Assembly: GCF_001011035.1 (NCBI RefSeq) | Contig: NZ_CP011492.1 | Span: forward strand, 7,608,951 to 7,672,950 | Reading direction: 5' to 3' | Length of the DNA stretch: 64,000 bases | From: Streptomyces sp. CNQ-509 | GTDB taxonomy: Bacteria; Actinomycetota; Actinomycetes; Streptomycetales; Streptomycetaceae | In this document: piece after piece, positions 16,275-25,245 of the stretch | Layout of the letters: every line of letters starts with the position of its first letter | How positions within the stretch are numbered: the first letter of the stretch is position 1 | Translations under genes and position numbers: made by a program | The notes under the pieces: model-generated | Database searches by the model: none | What the model saw: only the letters and a program-made list of their open reading frames with translations | Told to the model about the DNA's origin: nothing

Positions 16275-17810
16275 TCAGCGCAGCATCGCCAGGACCGAGG
16301 CGACCGTGTCCGCCTCCGCCGCCGTCTTGTCGTCCCGGTACCGCACCACCCGCGCGAACCGCAGCGTCACCCCCTCCGGATAGCGCGGCGAGCGCTGCAC
16401 CCCGTCGAACGCGACCTCCACCACCAGCTCGGGCAGCACCACCACCCCCCAGTCCTTCTGCGCCACCGCCAGCTCCTGGAGCCGCTCCGTCTGCCACGCC
16501 AGCAGCGCGTCCGTCATCCCCTTGAACGTCTTGCCGAGCATCGCGAACGAGCCGTCCTCGCGGCGCGCGCCGAGGTGCAGGTTCGACAGCGTGCCCGTAC
16601 GCCGCCCGTGGCCCCACTCCGCCCCCAGCACCACGAGGTCCAGCGTGTGCACCGGCTTCACCTTCAGCCAGGCCGCGCCGCGGCGGCCCGCGCTGTACTC
16701 CGAGTCCAGCGCCTTGACGACGACGCCCTCGTGGCCCCGCGCCAGCGTCACCGCGGCGAACTCCCGCGCCGCCGCCCGCTGCGCCGCGTCCTCGGGGTCG
16801 GCCACCTCGACCCGGCGCACCCGGCGCGGCTCCGGCGTGATCCGGGCCAGCTCGGCCTGGCGCTCGCGCATCGGCGCGGTCAGCAGGTCGCGGCCGTCGA
16901 CGGCGAGGAGGTCGAAGAAGACCGGGTACACCGGCAGCGTCTGCTGTGCCCCGGCCACGTCCACCCGGGAGCCGACCCGGCCGGCGACCTCCTGGAACGG
17001 CCGCGGGTCCCCGCCGTCCCCGAGGGCGATCACCTCGCCGTCGAGCACGGCGTCCGCCGCGGTCAGCTCGCGGGCGGCGGCGACGACCTCGGGGAGCCGG
17101 GCGGTGATCTCGTCGAGCGTGCGGGTGTAGATCCGTACGTCGTCGCCGTCCCGGTGCACCTGCACCCGGATGCCGTCGAGCTTCTCCTCCACGGCGCACG
17201 GCCCGAGCCGGCCGATCGCCTCGTCCACGTCCTTCGCGGACTGCGCGAGCATCGGCTGCACGGGACTGCCGACCGACAGCTTGAAGTCCGCCAGCGCCTC
17301 CGGCCCGCGGGCGAGCAGCGCCTCGGCGACGGCGCCCACGGAACCGGCGAGCATCACCGCGCGCCGCACCCGCGCCGGGTCGGCGTCCACCGCGGCCGCC
17401 AGGCCCTCGACCGCGAGCGCGTCCAGCGCGCCCTGCCGCAGCTCGCCGCCGATCAGCCCGGCGAGGAAGCGCTGCTCCTCCGTCGTGGCGGCACCCAGCA
17501 GCTCGTGCACCAGCCGGCGCCGCTCGGCCTGGGCGCCCTTGCCGGAGACGGCGGCGATGGCGTCGAACGCGTCGTGCACCTCGCGCACGGTCAGCCGCGG
17601 CTGCCGGGCGGCGGCGGGCGCGTCCTTCAGCGCGCTCCAGCCCACGCCGGTCCTGCGCTGCGGCAGCCGGCCCGCCAGGTACGTGACCACGAGGGGCGCG
17701 TCGGCGGGGTCGGCCTCGCGGAACAGCGCGGCGAGCAGCGCGGTCTTCTCCGAGCGGGCCCGGGTGGCGGCGATCTCCCGCGAGGTACGGGCGAGGTCGG
17801 CGAAGAGCAT
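16275..17810 (-). CDS. lig: ATP-dependent DNA ligase (LigB-like)
   Basis: This is a 511-residue ATP-dependent DNA ligase with an N-terminal all-helical DNA-binding domain, an adenylation domain and an OB-fold. The AMP-accepting lysine is K210 in EEKLDG. DAVLDGEVIAL and GHEGVVVKALDS are motifs III and IV, and WLKVKP is motif V. The domain order and the start MLFADLARTSREIAATR match mycobacterial LigB-type enzymes, so I take the ATG at 17,808-17,810 rather than the GTG six codons earlier. It is an accessory repair ligase alongside the expected NAD-dependent LigA elsewhere. Confidence 0.92.
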   Translation of the reverse strand: MLFADLARTSREIAATRARSEKTALLAALFREADPADAPLVVTYLAGRLPQRRTGVGWSALKDAPAAARQPRLTVREVHDAFDAIAAVSGKGAQAERRRLVHELLGAATTEEQRFLAGLIGGELRQGALDALAVEGLAAAVDADPARVRRAVMLAGSVGAVAEALLARGPEALADFKLSVGSPVQPMLAQSAKDVDEAIGRLGPCAVEEKLDGIRVQVHRDGDDVRIYTRTLDEITARLPEVVAAARELTAADAVLDGEVIALGDGGDPRPFQEVAGRVGSRVDVAGAQQTLPVYPVFFDLLAVDGRDLLTAPMRERQAELARITPEPRRVRRVEVADPEDAAQRAAAREFAAVTLARGHEGVVVKALDSEYSAGRRGAAWLKVKPVHTLDLVVLGAEWGHGRRTGTLSNLHLGARREDGSFAMLGKTFKGMTDALLAWQTERLQELAVAQKDWGVVVLPELVVEVAFDGVQRSPRYPEGVTLRFARVVRYRDDKTAAEADTVASVLAMLR

Positions 17811-17912
17811 GTCCCCATCGTCACCCACCCCGCTGACATCCGCCCCGCGACGGACGCCGGAGGGGCGGACAGCGGTGCGGGCCGTGAGCCGGTGGGGGGA
17901 GCCGGGCCCGGG

Positions 17913-18554
17913 TCAGCCGCCGGCCATGAACCGGCCCAGCGGCGCCACCAGCTCGTCCTCCTCGTACGACAGGTGCGACAGCAGCGCCTCCGCGAGCAGG
18001 CCGACCGCGCCGCGCAGCTCCGCCGTCCCCTCCGGGCCCGCGACGAAGGCGACGAGCGCGCGGTCGACGCGCTCCAGGACGTCGTGGATGACGAGGTGCT
18101 CCTCCGACAGCCGGTCGAGCACGGGCGCGAGCCGCGGGTCGAACCGGCGCAGCTCCGGGAACAACTGCCGGTCCTCGGTGGTGTGGTGGAGGGTGACGAA
18201 CCGGCAGTACGCGGCGCAGTGGGCGCCGAGGGACCAGTTGTTCCGGCGCAGGGTCATCGTCGCGATGTGCGAGCGGGCGGCGGAGGCGGTGAGGGCGCCG
18301 TCGGCCACCTGGACGACCAGCTCGCGCAGCCGCACCAGCTCCTCGCGCAGGTGGTCGTGGACCTCGACGAGGTGGTGTCCCGCGGAGACGTCCTCGCCGG
18401 GGCGGGGTGCGCGCGCCCCGGGCACGGTGGGACGGGTGCTCTCGTTCCAGAGCACCGCTCTCGAAGTGGACCGGTGCTCTCGTTCCTCCGTACGGTACGG
18501 GCCGCCGCCATCCCGCGGTGCCGGCACCCGGGCCGTCGCCCGCTCGTCGGACAC
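17913..18554 (-). CDS. Hemerythrin HHE domain protein
   Basis: This is a 213-residue protein with the four-helix HHE cation-binding pattern: HHLVEVHDHLREEL, HHTTEDRQLFPEL, EEHLVIHDVLE and HLSYEEDEL supply the His/Glu ligands of a diiron site. Such proteins bind oxygen or sense oxygen and NO. I chose the GTG at 18,552-18,554 because it falls four bases after the stop of the LLM oxidoreductase gene, giving translational coupling. The frame stays open further upstream, but that part lies inside the oxidoreductase gene. Confidence 0.85.
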   Translation of the reverse strand: MSDERATARVPAPRDGGGPYRTEEREHRSTSRAVLWNESTRPTVPGARAPRPGEDVSAGHHLVEVHDHLREELVRLRELVVQVADGALTASAARSHIATMTLRRNNWSLGAHCAAYCRFVTLHHTTEDRQLFPELRRFDPRLAPVLDRLSEEHLVIHDVLERVDRALVAFVAGPEGTAELRGAVGLLAEALLSHLSYEEDELVAPLGRFMAGG

Positions 18555-18558
18555 GGGC

Positions 18559-19419
18559 TCAGGCCCCGCTGCCACGCGACTCGGCCACCAGTTCGCGTAC
18601 CGCCGGGGCGACCTCGCCGAGAAAGCGTTCGATCTCCCGCGGCTCACTGGTCATGATCAGGAACGTGCCCGTGCCGTACGTCAGCGCGAACTCCGCGAGC
18701 TGGTCGGCCGGGTGCTCCTCCCCGAGGTTGAGCAGCCGCCGCACGTCCCCCGGCGCCCGCCCCGCCGCCACCGCCGCCTCGTCGATCACGGCGTTGCCGT
18801 CGGCGAGCACGGCGGGCGAGTCGAGGTACGGCAGTGACGGCAACCACCCGTCCGCCGCGCGGCCCACGAGGCGCAGCATCCGTGCCTTGTACGCGCCGAG
18901 CCAGATCTGCATGTCGTGCGCCGGCCGCGGCCCGCGCTTGGCGCCCCGCACCTGGTAGTGCCGCCCGTCGAAGCGGATCCCGCCGCGGGTCTCGGTGTCC
19001 CAGGTGTCGCGGATGATCCGGATCCCCTCGTCCAGCGCCTCGACGGCCTCGCCCGGCGAGCGCCGCGGCCCGCCGAGCGCTGCGATGGCGTCCCAGAACC
19101 CGCCGGCGCCCAGCGCCAGCTCGAACCGGCCGCCGCTGAGCAGGTCCAGGCTCGCCGCGCTGCGCGCCAGCAGGGCCGGCGGGCGCAGGGGGAGCGGATG
19201 CACGTTGCCGGACAGGGTGACCGAGTCCGTACGGGCGGCGACGTACGAGAGCAGCGTCCAGGTGTCGAGGAACGCGGGCTGGTACGGGTGGTCCTGGAAG
19301 GTGATCAGGTCGGCCCCCGCGCGCTCGGAGAGCTGCGCGAGCGCGACGGTCGCCTCCGGGGCCTGGCTGGAGGGGATGAGGTTGATGCCGAAGCGGAGAT
19401 CGTGGCCGTAGTCGGGCAT
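18559..19419 (-). CDS. LLM-class flavin-dependent oxidoreductase
   Basis: This is a 286-residue TIM-barrel luciferase-like protein using FMN or F420. It shows the family pattern FGINLIPSS, GADLITFQDHPYQPAFLDTW, NVHPLPLRPPALLARSAASLDLLSGGRFELALGAGGFWDAIAALGG and MQIWLGAYKARMLRLVGRAADGWLPSLPYL. The substrate is unknown. It is the first gene of a pair with the hemerythrin protein and is divergent from a MarR regulator, with palindromic operators between them. Confidence 0.9.
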   Translation of the reverse strand: MPDYGHDLRFGINLIPSSQAPEATVALAQLSERAGADLITFQDHPYQPAFLDTWTLLSYVAARTDSVTLSGNVHPLPLRPPALLARSAASLDLLSGGRFELALGAGGFWDAIAALGGPRRSPGEAVEALDEGIRIIRDTWDTETRGGIRFDGRHYQVRGAKRGPRPAHDMQIWLGAYKARMLRLVGRAADGWLPSLPYLDSPAVLADGNAVIDEAAVAAGRAPGDVRRLLNLGEEHPADQLAEFALTYGTGTFLIMTSEPREIERFLGEVAPAVRELVAESRGSGA

Positions 19420-19443
19420 GGCGCTTCCTCAGCGGAGGGAATT

Positions 19444-19481
19444 TGGTTCGTGCTGCGAACCAGATTATTTCGCACCGCGAA
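19444..19481. promoter_or_regulatory. Two palindromic operators between the LLM gene and marR
   Basis: TGGTTCG-TGCTG-CGAACCA (19,444-19,462) is a perfect 7-bp inverted repeat, and TTCGC-ACC-GCGAA (19,469-19,481) is a perfect 5-bp one. They share the GTTCG/CGAAC core and fill the divergent promoter, the usual position for MarR binding. Confidence 0.7.
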
Positions 19482-19517
19482 CTAGTGTCAAACTGGGGCG
19501 TGTCCCCGGGAGGTGCC

Positions 19518-20024
19518 ATGACGAGCGAACGGACGGGACGGACGGCGCCGGCGGCGGCGACGTCCGTCGACGCCGGCCCGGCCGCGCTGGCGAGCGCGCT
19601 GGTACGGCTGACGCACACGCTGCAGCACGTTCTCGCGGAGGCCGGGCGCGACCACGGCCTCACGCCGCAGCAGGTCCAGTTGCTGTGCGCGCTCAGCAGC
19701 GGCCCGGTGGGGATGAGCGAGCTGAGCCGCTGGCTGCGCCTGGGCAAGTCGGGGCTGACCGGCCTGGTGGACCGCGTCGAGCGGCGGGGCCTGGTGGCCC
19801 GTATCCCGGACGCCGACGACGGCCGGGCGTGCCGGATCGCGCTGACCGCGGCGGGGGAGGAACTGGCGGGCCGCGCGCACGCCGGGGTGACGGCCCGGAT
19901 CGCGGCCATGGCCGCGGGGCTGGCCGCGGGCGAGCGCGCCGCGCTGACGGACGCGGTCGCCCGGCTCCTCGACGCCGCCCCGTGCCAGTCCCCGTCACCG
20001 GAGGCGTGGCCGGAGCAGGCGTGA
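19518..20024 (+). CDS. MarR family transcriptional regulator
   Basis: This is a 168-residue winged-helix repressor. LTPQQVQLLCALSSGPVGMSELSRWLRLGKSGLTGLVDRVERRGLVARIPDADDGRACRIALT covers the recognition helix and the wing with its D-DGR motif. GGGAGGTG lies 6 bases before the ATG. It is divergent from the LLM oxidoreductase, and the paired operators between them suggest that it represses both itself and the oxidoreductase/hemerythrin pair. The inducer is unknown. Confidence 0.9.
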   Translation: MTSERTGRTAPAAATSVDAGPAALASALVRLTHTLQHVLAEAGRDHGLTPQQVQLLCALSSGPVGMSELSRWLRLGKSGLTGLVDRVERRGLVARIPDADDGRACRIALTAAGEELAGRAHAGVTARIAAMAAGLAAGERAALTDAVARLLDAAPCQSPSPEAWPEQA

Positions 20025-20145
20025 GCCGGGCCCGTACGGACTCCGCACGGGCGCCGTACGGGATCGGCGAGCGCCCGGCCGCCGCGTCCCGCGCCCGCTG
20101 CGGCACCCTCGTCAAGCGGTGCGGCGGCTGGTACGTTCCTCCGCC

Positions 20146-21255
20146 ATGACGCTGCGGGGAACTCTGAGGCACAGGGCCGCCACCTGCCTGGGCGTGTGCG
20201 TGCTCGCCGCCGGACCGGTCTACGCCACCGATACCGCCGCCGGCGCGGACACCGGTACCGACCGCGAACCGGTCGCCCGGCACCTGCCCGGCTGGGAGCT
20301 GAAGGAGACCGGCAGCAAGGCGCGGCTGCGCGGGCTGTCGGCGGTCAGCCGCGACACCGCGTGGGTGTCCGGCTCGGGCGGCACGGTGCTGCGCACCACG
20401 GACGGCGGGCGGAGCTGGCGGGACGTGTCGCCGCCGGGCACCGAGGCGCTGGAGTTCCGCGACATCGAGGCGCTGGGACGGCGCAGCGCGGTCGCCCTGT
20501 CCATCGGGCCCGGCGAGGACTCCCGCATCTACCGCACCGACGATGCCGGCGCGACCTGGACCGAGACGTTCCGCAACGACCACCCCGGCGCCTTCTACGA
20601 CTGCGTCACGTTCTTCGCCGGCGGCCGCGAAGGGCTCGCGCTCAGCGACCCGGTGGACGGCCGGTTCCGCATCCTGTCGACGTCCGACGGCGGCAGGTCG
20701 TGGAAGGTGCTCCCCGACGACGGCATGCCGCCCGCGCAGCCGGGCGACGCGGCGTTCGCGGCCAGCGGGCAGTGCCTGGTGAGCGCGGGCCGCTCGGACG
20801 CCTGGTTCGCCACCGGCGGCGGCGCGACCGCGCGCGTCCTCCACTCCGCCGACCGCGGCCGTACGTGGACGGAGGCCGAGTCCGGCATCCCGGCCGGCGA
20901 CCCGGCGCGCGGCGTCTTCGCCCTCGCCTTCCGCGACGCCCGCCACGGCCTCGCGGTCGGCGGCGACTTCCAGCCCGGCAACCCGTCGCCCGACGCGGCG
21001 GCCCGTACCGGCGACGGCGGCGCGAGCTGGACGGACGCCCGCAAGCCGCCGCCGGAATACCGCTCGGGCGTGGCCTGGCTGCCGCACAGCCGCGGCGCCG
21101 CCCTGGCCGTGGGCCCGACGGGCTCGGACGTCACCTTCGACGCCGGGCGCACGTGGCACGGCTTCGACTCCGGTTCGTACGACACCGTGGACTGCTCCGC
21201 GGACCTGGGCTGCTGGGCGGCGGGGGAGCAGGGCAGGGTGGCGCGCCTGGAGTAG
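20146..21255 (+). CDS. Secreted BNR/Asp-box beta-propeller (YCF48/sialidase-like)
   Basis: This is a 369-residue exported protein with a signal peptide (about residues 1-30) and six Asp-box motifs of the form S/T-x-D-x-G-x-T/S-W. They read TTDGGRSW, TDDAGATW, TSDGGRSW, SADRGRTW, TGDGGASW and TFDAGRTW and are evenly spaced, as in a six-bladed propeller. Sialidases share the fold, but no catalytic Arg triad is evident, so this is more like YCF48-type or 'oxidoreductase'-annotated propellers of unknown role. The start is ATG 20,146. Confidence 0.82.
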   Translation: MTLRGTLRHRAATCLGVCVLAAGPVYATDTAAGADTGTDREPVARHLPGWELKETGSKARLRGLSAVSRDTAWVSGSGGTVLRTTDGGRSWRDVSPPGTEALEFRDIEALGRRSAVALSIGPGEDSRIYRTDDAGATWTETFRNDHPGAFYDCVTFFAGGREGLALSDPVDGRFRILSTSDGGRSWKVLPDDGMPPAQPGDAAFAASGQCLVSAGRSDAWFATGGGATARVLHSADRGRTWTEAESGIPAGDPARGVFALAFRDARHGLAVGGDFQPGNPSPDAAARTGDGGASWTDARKPPPEYRSGVAWLPHSRGAALAVGPTGSDVTFDAGRTWHGFDSGSYDTVDCSADLGCWAAGEQGRVARLE

Positions 21256-21357
21256 CGGCGGGGCACTTCGGGACCTAAGGCCGTGGTCGTCGCGCGGGCC
21301 CGGTCCCTACGGTTGAGCCGTCCCCCGCACGGTGCAGACCCGCTGGAGCCCGCCCGC

Positions 21358-22143
21358 GTGACCACCCGCACAGCAGCGCTGATACGCCGCCTCGACCTCG
21401 ACCCAGGGGTGCTGCGGCTGCTGTCGGTGACGTTCCTGTGGGTGGCGCTGACGTGCACCGCACTGCTGATCCCGATCAGCCTCACGCTGCTGCCTGGCTA
21501 CGAGGCGTGGAAGTTCACCACCCGCGACATCGCCCCGGCGATCGGCCTCGCCGCGGGCTTCACCCTCGCCGCGGCGCTCCTCGCCGGCTCCCGTACGTCC
21601 CTGAAAGCAGCCGCCGCCCGCTTCGTCACGGCCCTGGGCCTGCGCCCCGGCACCCGCCGCACGGCGACGGTCAGCCTGGCCGCCGGCCTCGGGGCGGGCG
21701 CCCTGTGCCTGGCGGCAGCCGAACTCCTCGTCCGTATCCCGGCCCTGTCCGCCACCCCCGCGTCGGAGGACCCCCGCAACGCCGCCGTGGCCGGCACCTC
21801 CACCACCGTCCACCTGCTCGACGGCGCCCTCTCGGCCCCCGTCCACGAAGAACTCCTCTTCCGCGCTCCCCTCCTGCTCCTCCTCACCTTCCTCGCCACC
21901 CCGGGAGCCCGCGAGACGATCCCGACCCCCCGCCTGCGCCGCACCACCTTCACCGCCGCCGCGGCCCTCTCCGCCCTCGTCTTCACCGCGGGCCACGAAC
22001 TGGGCGGCCCGGTCAACCTGATCTTCGCCGCCTTCCTGGCGGCGGTCACCACGGCCCTGCTCCTGTGGCGCCGCTCGCTGGTCCCCTGCATCGTCGCCCA
22101 CACCGTCCACAACACCGCGATCACGGCCCTCTGGCTCTTCTGA
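21358..22143 (+). CDS. CPBP family intramembrane metalloprotease
   Basis: This is a protein of about 261 residues with several membrane helices. It contains the ABI/CPBP motifs HEELLFR (motif 1), FTAGHELGG (motif 2) and HTVHN (motif 4), the Glu/His set that forms the intramembrane zinc site. Family members cleave prenylated CaaX proteins, act in bacteriocin self-immunity or serve unknown roles. The GTG at 21,358 with CTGGAG upstream is the likely start; the frame is open for another 25 codons upstream. It is the last ordinary chromosomal gene before the tRNA. Confidence 0.82.
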   Translation: MTTRTAALIRRLDLDPGVLRLLSVTFLWVALTCTALLIPISLTLLPGYEAWKFTTRDIAPAIGLAAGFTLAAALLAGSRTSLKAAAARFVTALGLRPGTRRTATVSLAAGLGAGALCLAAAELLVRIPALSATPASEDPRNAAVAGTSTTVHLLDGALSAPVHEELLFRAPLLLLLTFLATPGARETIPTPRLRRTTFTAAAALSALVFTAGHELGGPVNLIFAAFLAAVTTALLLWRRSLVPCIVAHTVHNTAITALWLF

Positions 22144-22248
22144 CCCCCGGAAGCCGCCGGGACAATCGGCTTTGCGGGAACCGGGGGTGGATGCGGTATG
22201 GTTCTCGTGCGCGATCGGCCGGGGCGAAACCCCAGGTCGTCCGGGCAC

Positions 22249-22322
<74 letters not shown>

Positions 22323-22333
22323 CGGTGGTGAAG

Positions 22334-22375
22334 AGGCCCTTTGAGTGGGAGAAATCCCAGATCAGAGGGCCTTTT
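22334..22375 (+). terminator. Terminator after tRNA-Pro
   Basis: AGGCCCTTTGA pairs with TCAGAGGGCCT (one G-T pair), enclosing a smaller TGGGA/TCCCA hairpin. TTT follows directly. It is placed just after the tRNA. Confidence 0.75.
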
Positions 22376-22410
22376 GCGATTCGCTGACGCGTTGTCAGTC
22401 TGACGCTGCG

Positions 22411-22507
22411 TCAGGCGATGATCGGCAGCACGTGCAGGGGGACCCCGGCGTCGGCCATCCACGTGAGGCCGGTGTGGCGGAGATCAGGCCGGCGAAGATG
22501 CCCGTAG
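22411..22507 (-). pseudogene. Tyrosine integrase C-terminal remnant (left island end)
   Basis: On the minus strand this reads LRRPDLRHTGLTWMADAGVPLHVL and then PIIA followed by a stop. RHTG is the conserved H-x-x-R-type box II context of phage-type tyrosine recombinases. Only about 30 residues remain, and the catalytic Tyr part is gone. The stretch 22,414-22,497 matches 58,522-58,605 at 77 of 84 bases in the same orientation. It directly abuts the stop of the flavoprotein gene. Confidence 0.75.
22414..22497 (+). repeat. Direct repeat, left copy (integrase-derived)
   Basis: This 84-bp sequence matches 58,522-58,605 in the same orientation with seven mismatches. The two copies bracket the 36-kb interval between them. 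Confidence 0.85.
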
Positions 22508-23536
22508 TCACGTCCGTGCCGGATGCGCGAGCGCGTCGACGGCCGCGGCGAACAACCACGGGAGCCGCTGCGCCGCGGGCACCAGTGCTGCCCGGACCGG
22601 GGGCATCCTCGTCGCGCCGAGCAGTGCCCGGGTGAGCCAGCGATAGCGCCGGGTGATTCGCCGCCATTCCCGTTCGTAGGCCATCAGGTCGCCGCCGGCG
22701 ACTGCTCGCACCGCCGCCGACGCCTGGGCGAGCGCCAGGGCGATGCCCTCGCCGGTCAGCGCGTCCACGTAGCCGGCGGCATCGCCGACGAGCAGCACCC
22801 GGCCGGCCGTGCGCGCGCTCGCAGCCTGGCGGAGCGGGCCCGCCCCGCGCACCGGCCCTGCGGTGCCGACTCCGGCCAGCCGCTCCTGCAATGCGGGGAA
22901 GGCGGCAAGGTGGTCGTCGTACGGTCTGCGGGCGGTGGTGAGCACCGCGACGCTTACGAGGTCGTCGGCCACCGGCGTCACATAGATCTCCGCGTCACGG
23001 GCCCAGTGCACCTCGACGTAATCGCTCCAGGGGGCGAGCCTGTAGTGACGCCGCAGCCCGTGCCTCCGGTGGGCCCGATGCGGCCGGTACAGGCCCAGGG
23101 CTCGGCGGATCGGGGAGTGCAGGCCGTCGGCAGCGGCGAGGTGGCCGGTGCGGGTGCCGTCGACCACGACACCGTCGTCGTCCTGCTCGATACGGCGGAC
23201 AGCGCGCTGCTCGACCCGCACGCCCGCGGCAAGTGCCGCCTCGTGCAGCGCCGTGTGCAGCGCGGTGCGACGCACCCCGCGGCCCGGGCCCGCCCGGAAG
23301 TCGGCGTGGACCCGGTGGGGTCCGGCGACGTAGCGGATGCCCCGGAGGTCGTGCCCCGGCGGGTGCACGCCGAGCGCTGTCAGGGCGGCGACGGCACTCG
23401 GCATCAGCCCTTCGCCGCACGCCTTGTCGACGGTGCCGGCGCGCTGCTCCCAGACGGCGACGTCGAGCCCCGCCCGGGCCGCGTGCAGGGCCGTGGCGAG
23501 ACCGGCGGGTCCGGCGCCGGCGATGAGCAGGTCCAC
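22508..23536 (-). CDS. srsC: FAD-dependent hydroxylase of an alkylresorcinol pathway (SrsC-like)
   Basis: This is a 342-residue flavoprotein of the geranylgeranyl-reductase/aromatic-hydroxylase superfamily. GAGPAGLATALHAARAGLDVAVWEQR is the FAD Rossmann site, ACGEGLMPSA follows, and GRVLLVGDAAGYVDALTGEGIALAL is the second FAD motif. In Streptomyces griseus the srs operon pairs such an enzyme with a type III PKS and a methyltransferase to turn alkylresorcinols into methoxyquinol/quinone lipids, and the gene order here is the same. It follows the methyltransferase gene by 10 bp. Confidence 0.82.
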   Translation of the reverse strand: MDLLIAGAGPAGLATALHAARAGLDVAVWEQRAGTVDKACGEGLMPSAVAALTALGVHPPGHDLRGIRYVAGPHRVHADFRAGPGRGVRRTALHTALHEAALAAGVRVEQRAVRRIEQDDDGVVVDGTRTGHLAAADGLHSPIRRALGLYRPHRAHRRHGLRRHYRLAPWSDYVEVHWARDAEIYVTPVADDLVSVAVLTTARRPYDDHLAAFPALQERLAGVGTAGPVRGAGPLRQAASARTAGRVLLVGDAAGYVDALTGEGIALALAQASAAVRAVAGGDLMAYEREWRRITRRYRWLTRALLGATRMPPVRAALVPAAQRLPWLFAAAVDALAHPART

Positions 23537-23546
23537 GCGCGCCTCC

Positions 23547-24065
23547 TCAGGACAGCCGCGCTAGGGCGGCGTCCTCGACCCGCATGCGGGTGGTGAGCAG
23601 GAATCCGTTCAGCATGGTGAAGACGACTGCCGTGATCCAGGCCGAGTGCACCAGCGGCAGCGCGAGGCCCTCGACGACGACGGCGACGTAGTTCGGGTGC
23701 GAGAACCAGCGGTAGGGGCCGCCGGTCACGCGCGGACTGCCGGGCACAACGATCACCCGGGTGTTCCACTGCCGGCCCAGGGTGGCGATGCACCACCAGC
23801 GCAGCGCCTGTGAGGCCGCGACGAGCAGGAGCATGGCCCAGGCGAGGACCGGTGCGGTGTCCGGCCGCCGCACCCACACCTCCACGAGCGCGCCGGCAAG
23901 CAGGCCCGTGTGCAGCACCACCATGAACGGGTAGTGGCCTCGCCCGGACTCCAGGCCGCCCCGCGCGATGCTCCAGGCGGCGTTGCGCTGGGAGACGACC
24001 AGTTCGGCGACCCGCTCCAGGCCGACGGCCAGGACCAGGGCGGTGAACAGGATCTCGCCGCTCAC
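23547..24065 (-). CDS. srsB: Membrane methyltransferase of an alkylresorcinol pathway (SrsB-like)
   Basis: This is a 172-residue integral membrane protein of the isoprenylcysteine carboxyl methyltransferase type, with about four hydrophobic segments. The SAM-binding C-terminal signature is GSPRVTGGPYRWFSHPNYVAVVVEGLALPL. In the srs pathway the homologue O-methylates the alkylresorcinol. The start overlaps the end of the type III PKS gene by 4 bp (ATGA), so the two are translationally coupled. Confidence 0.85.
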   Translation of the reverse strand: MSGEILFTALVLAVGLERVAELVVSQRNAAWSIARGGLESGRGHYPFMVVLHTGLLAGALVEVWVRRPDTAPVLAWAMLLLVAASQALRWWCIATLGRQWNTRVIVVPGSPRVTGGPYRWFSHPNYVAVVVEGLALPLVHSAWITAVVFTMLNGFLLTTRMRVEDAALARLS

Positions 24066-25150
24066 ACCTCACCCCCGGGGGCGCGCAGGAGGATGAGTTC
24101 AGAGCAGAATCCGGGGCCCATGGCAAGCATGAGCCCGTGGGATCCGGGCGGGGGCGGGCGGTGGGCGAGCGTGTCCGCCAGGACGTGCAGCACCGAGGCG
24201 GAAGACAGGTTGCCGATCCGGCGCAGTGAGTCCCAGGTCACCCTCAGGGCGTCCCGCTCGACGCCGAGGGCTTCCTGCAGGGCCTCCAGGACCTTGGGGC
24301 CGCCGGGGTGCGAGACGTACCAGCCGAGGTCGTCGCTGGTCAGTCCGTGCTCGGCGAGGAAGCCGCGGAAGTCTTCGCCGACGTACCGGCGCACCAGGTC
24401 GGGGACCGAGGAGTCGAGCACGATCCGGAAGCCGCCGGCACCGATGTCCCAGCCCATCGCGCGCTCCGATTCGGGGTAGAGACGGCTGCGCGAGGCGAGC
24501 ACCTCGGGGCGGGCGGGGTCGTCGGACTGCGCCAGCGGGTGTTCGGGGCCGACTGCGACCACCGCCGCGGCACCGTCCCCGAAGAGACCGCTCGCCACGA
24601 GGTTGGCGAACGAGGTGTCGTCACGCTGAAGGGTGAGCGAACACAGTTCGACCGACATCAGCACCGCGACCCCATCCGGGTTGCCGCGCAGCAGGTCGCG
24701 CAGGCGGGCGATGCCGGCCGCGCCGGCGACGCAGCCGAGGCCGACGAGGGGCAGGCGCACCACGTCGGGGCGCAGCCCGATCTCGGCCGCGACGCGGGCT
24801 TCGAGCGAGGGGACGGCCAGGCCGGTCACCGTGCACGACACGATGTAGTCGACGTCGGCCGACGTGAGGCCGACGTCCTTGAGCGCTTCGACCACTGCGC
24901 GACTGCCGAGTTCGACGCCGGCCCGGATGAAGACATCGTTCGACCGGCCGAAGTCCCCGAGCCGGGCGTACTCCTCCAGGGGGAGCACGGTGTGCCGGTA
25001 ATCGACGCACGCGTTGCGGTGTAGCCGCTCGACGACGCGGCGATCGAGCGTGCCCTCGACGAGCGTGGTGGCGAATGACTCGGTGATCTCCTCCTGCCGG
25101 TAGCGGTGCTCGGGCAGGATGCCGCGCACGCTGAGGACGCGTATGGTCAT
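24062..25150 (-). CDS. srsA: Type III polyketide synthase (SrsA-like)
   Basis: This is a 362-residue chalcone-synthase-family enzyme. The catalytic triad is visible: Cys140 in GLGCVAGAAG, His in YVSHPGGPKV (about residue 290) and Asn in RIGNLSSASVL (about 323). AMGPGFCSELILL is the C-terminal signature. It should condense a long acyl starter with malonyl-CoA extenders to give a phenolic lipid. The ATG at 25,148-25,150 has GGGAGC upstream. It heads an operon with SrsB- and SrsC-like genes. A UbiA gene lies 95 bp upstream on the same strand. Confidence 0.9.
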   Translation of the reverse strand: MTIRVLSVRGILPEHRYRQEEITESFATTLVEGTLDRRVVERLHRNACVDYRHTVLPLEEYARLGDFGRSNDVFIRAGVELGSRAVVEALKDVGLTSADVDYIVSCTVTGLAVPSLEARVAAEIGLRPDVVRLPLVGLGCVAGAAGIARLRDLLRGNPDGVAVLMSVELCSLTLQRDDTSFANLVASGLFGDGAAAVVAVGPEHPLAQSDDPARPEVLASRSRLYPESERAMGWDIGAGGFRIVLDSSVPDLVRRYVGEDFRGFLAEHGLTSDDLGWYVSHPGGPKVLEALQEALGVERDALRVTWDSLRRIGNLSSASVLHVLADTLAHRPPPPGSHGLMLAMGPGFCSELILLRAPGGEV

Positions 25151-25245
25151 GCTGGCTCCCGGGTCGGGCCGGTCGGACGAGTGGGTACGACGAGCGCCCG
25201 GCCGAGGCCGAGCTCGACGGTGTGGGTGAGCGGGTGCTGACGCCA

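Noticed and set aside
18430..18490. Repeated GTGCTCTCGTTCC within the hemerythrin gene
   Set aside because: Only two copies of 13 bp inside coding sequence; no structural or regulatory context.
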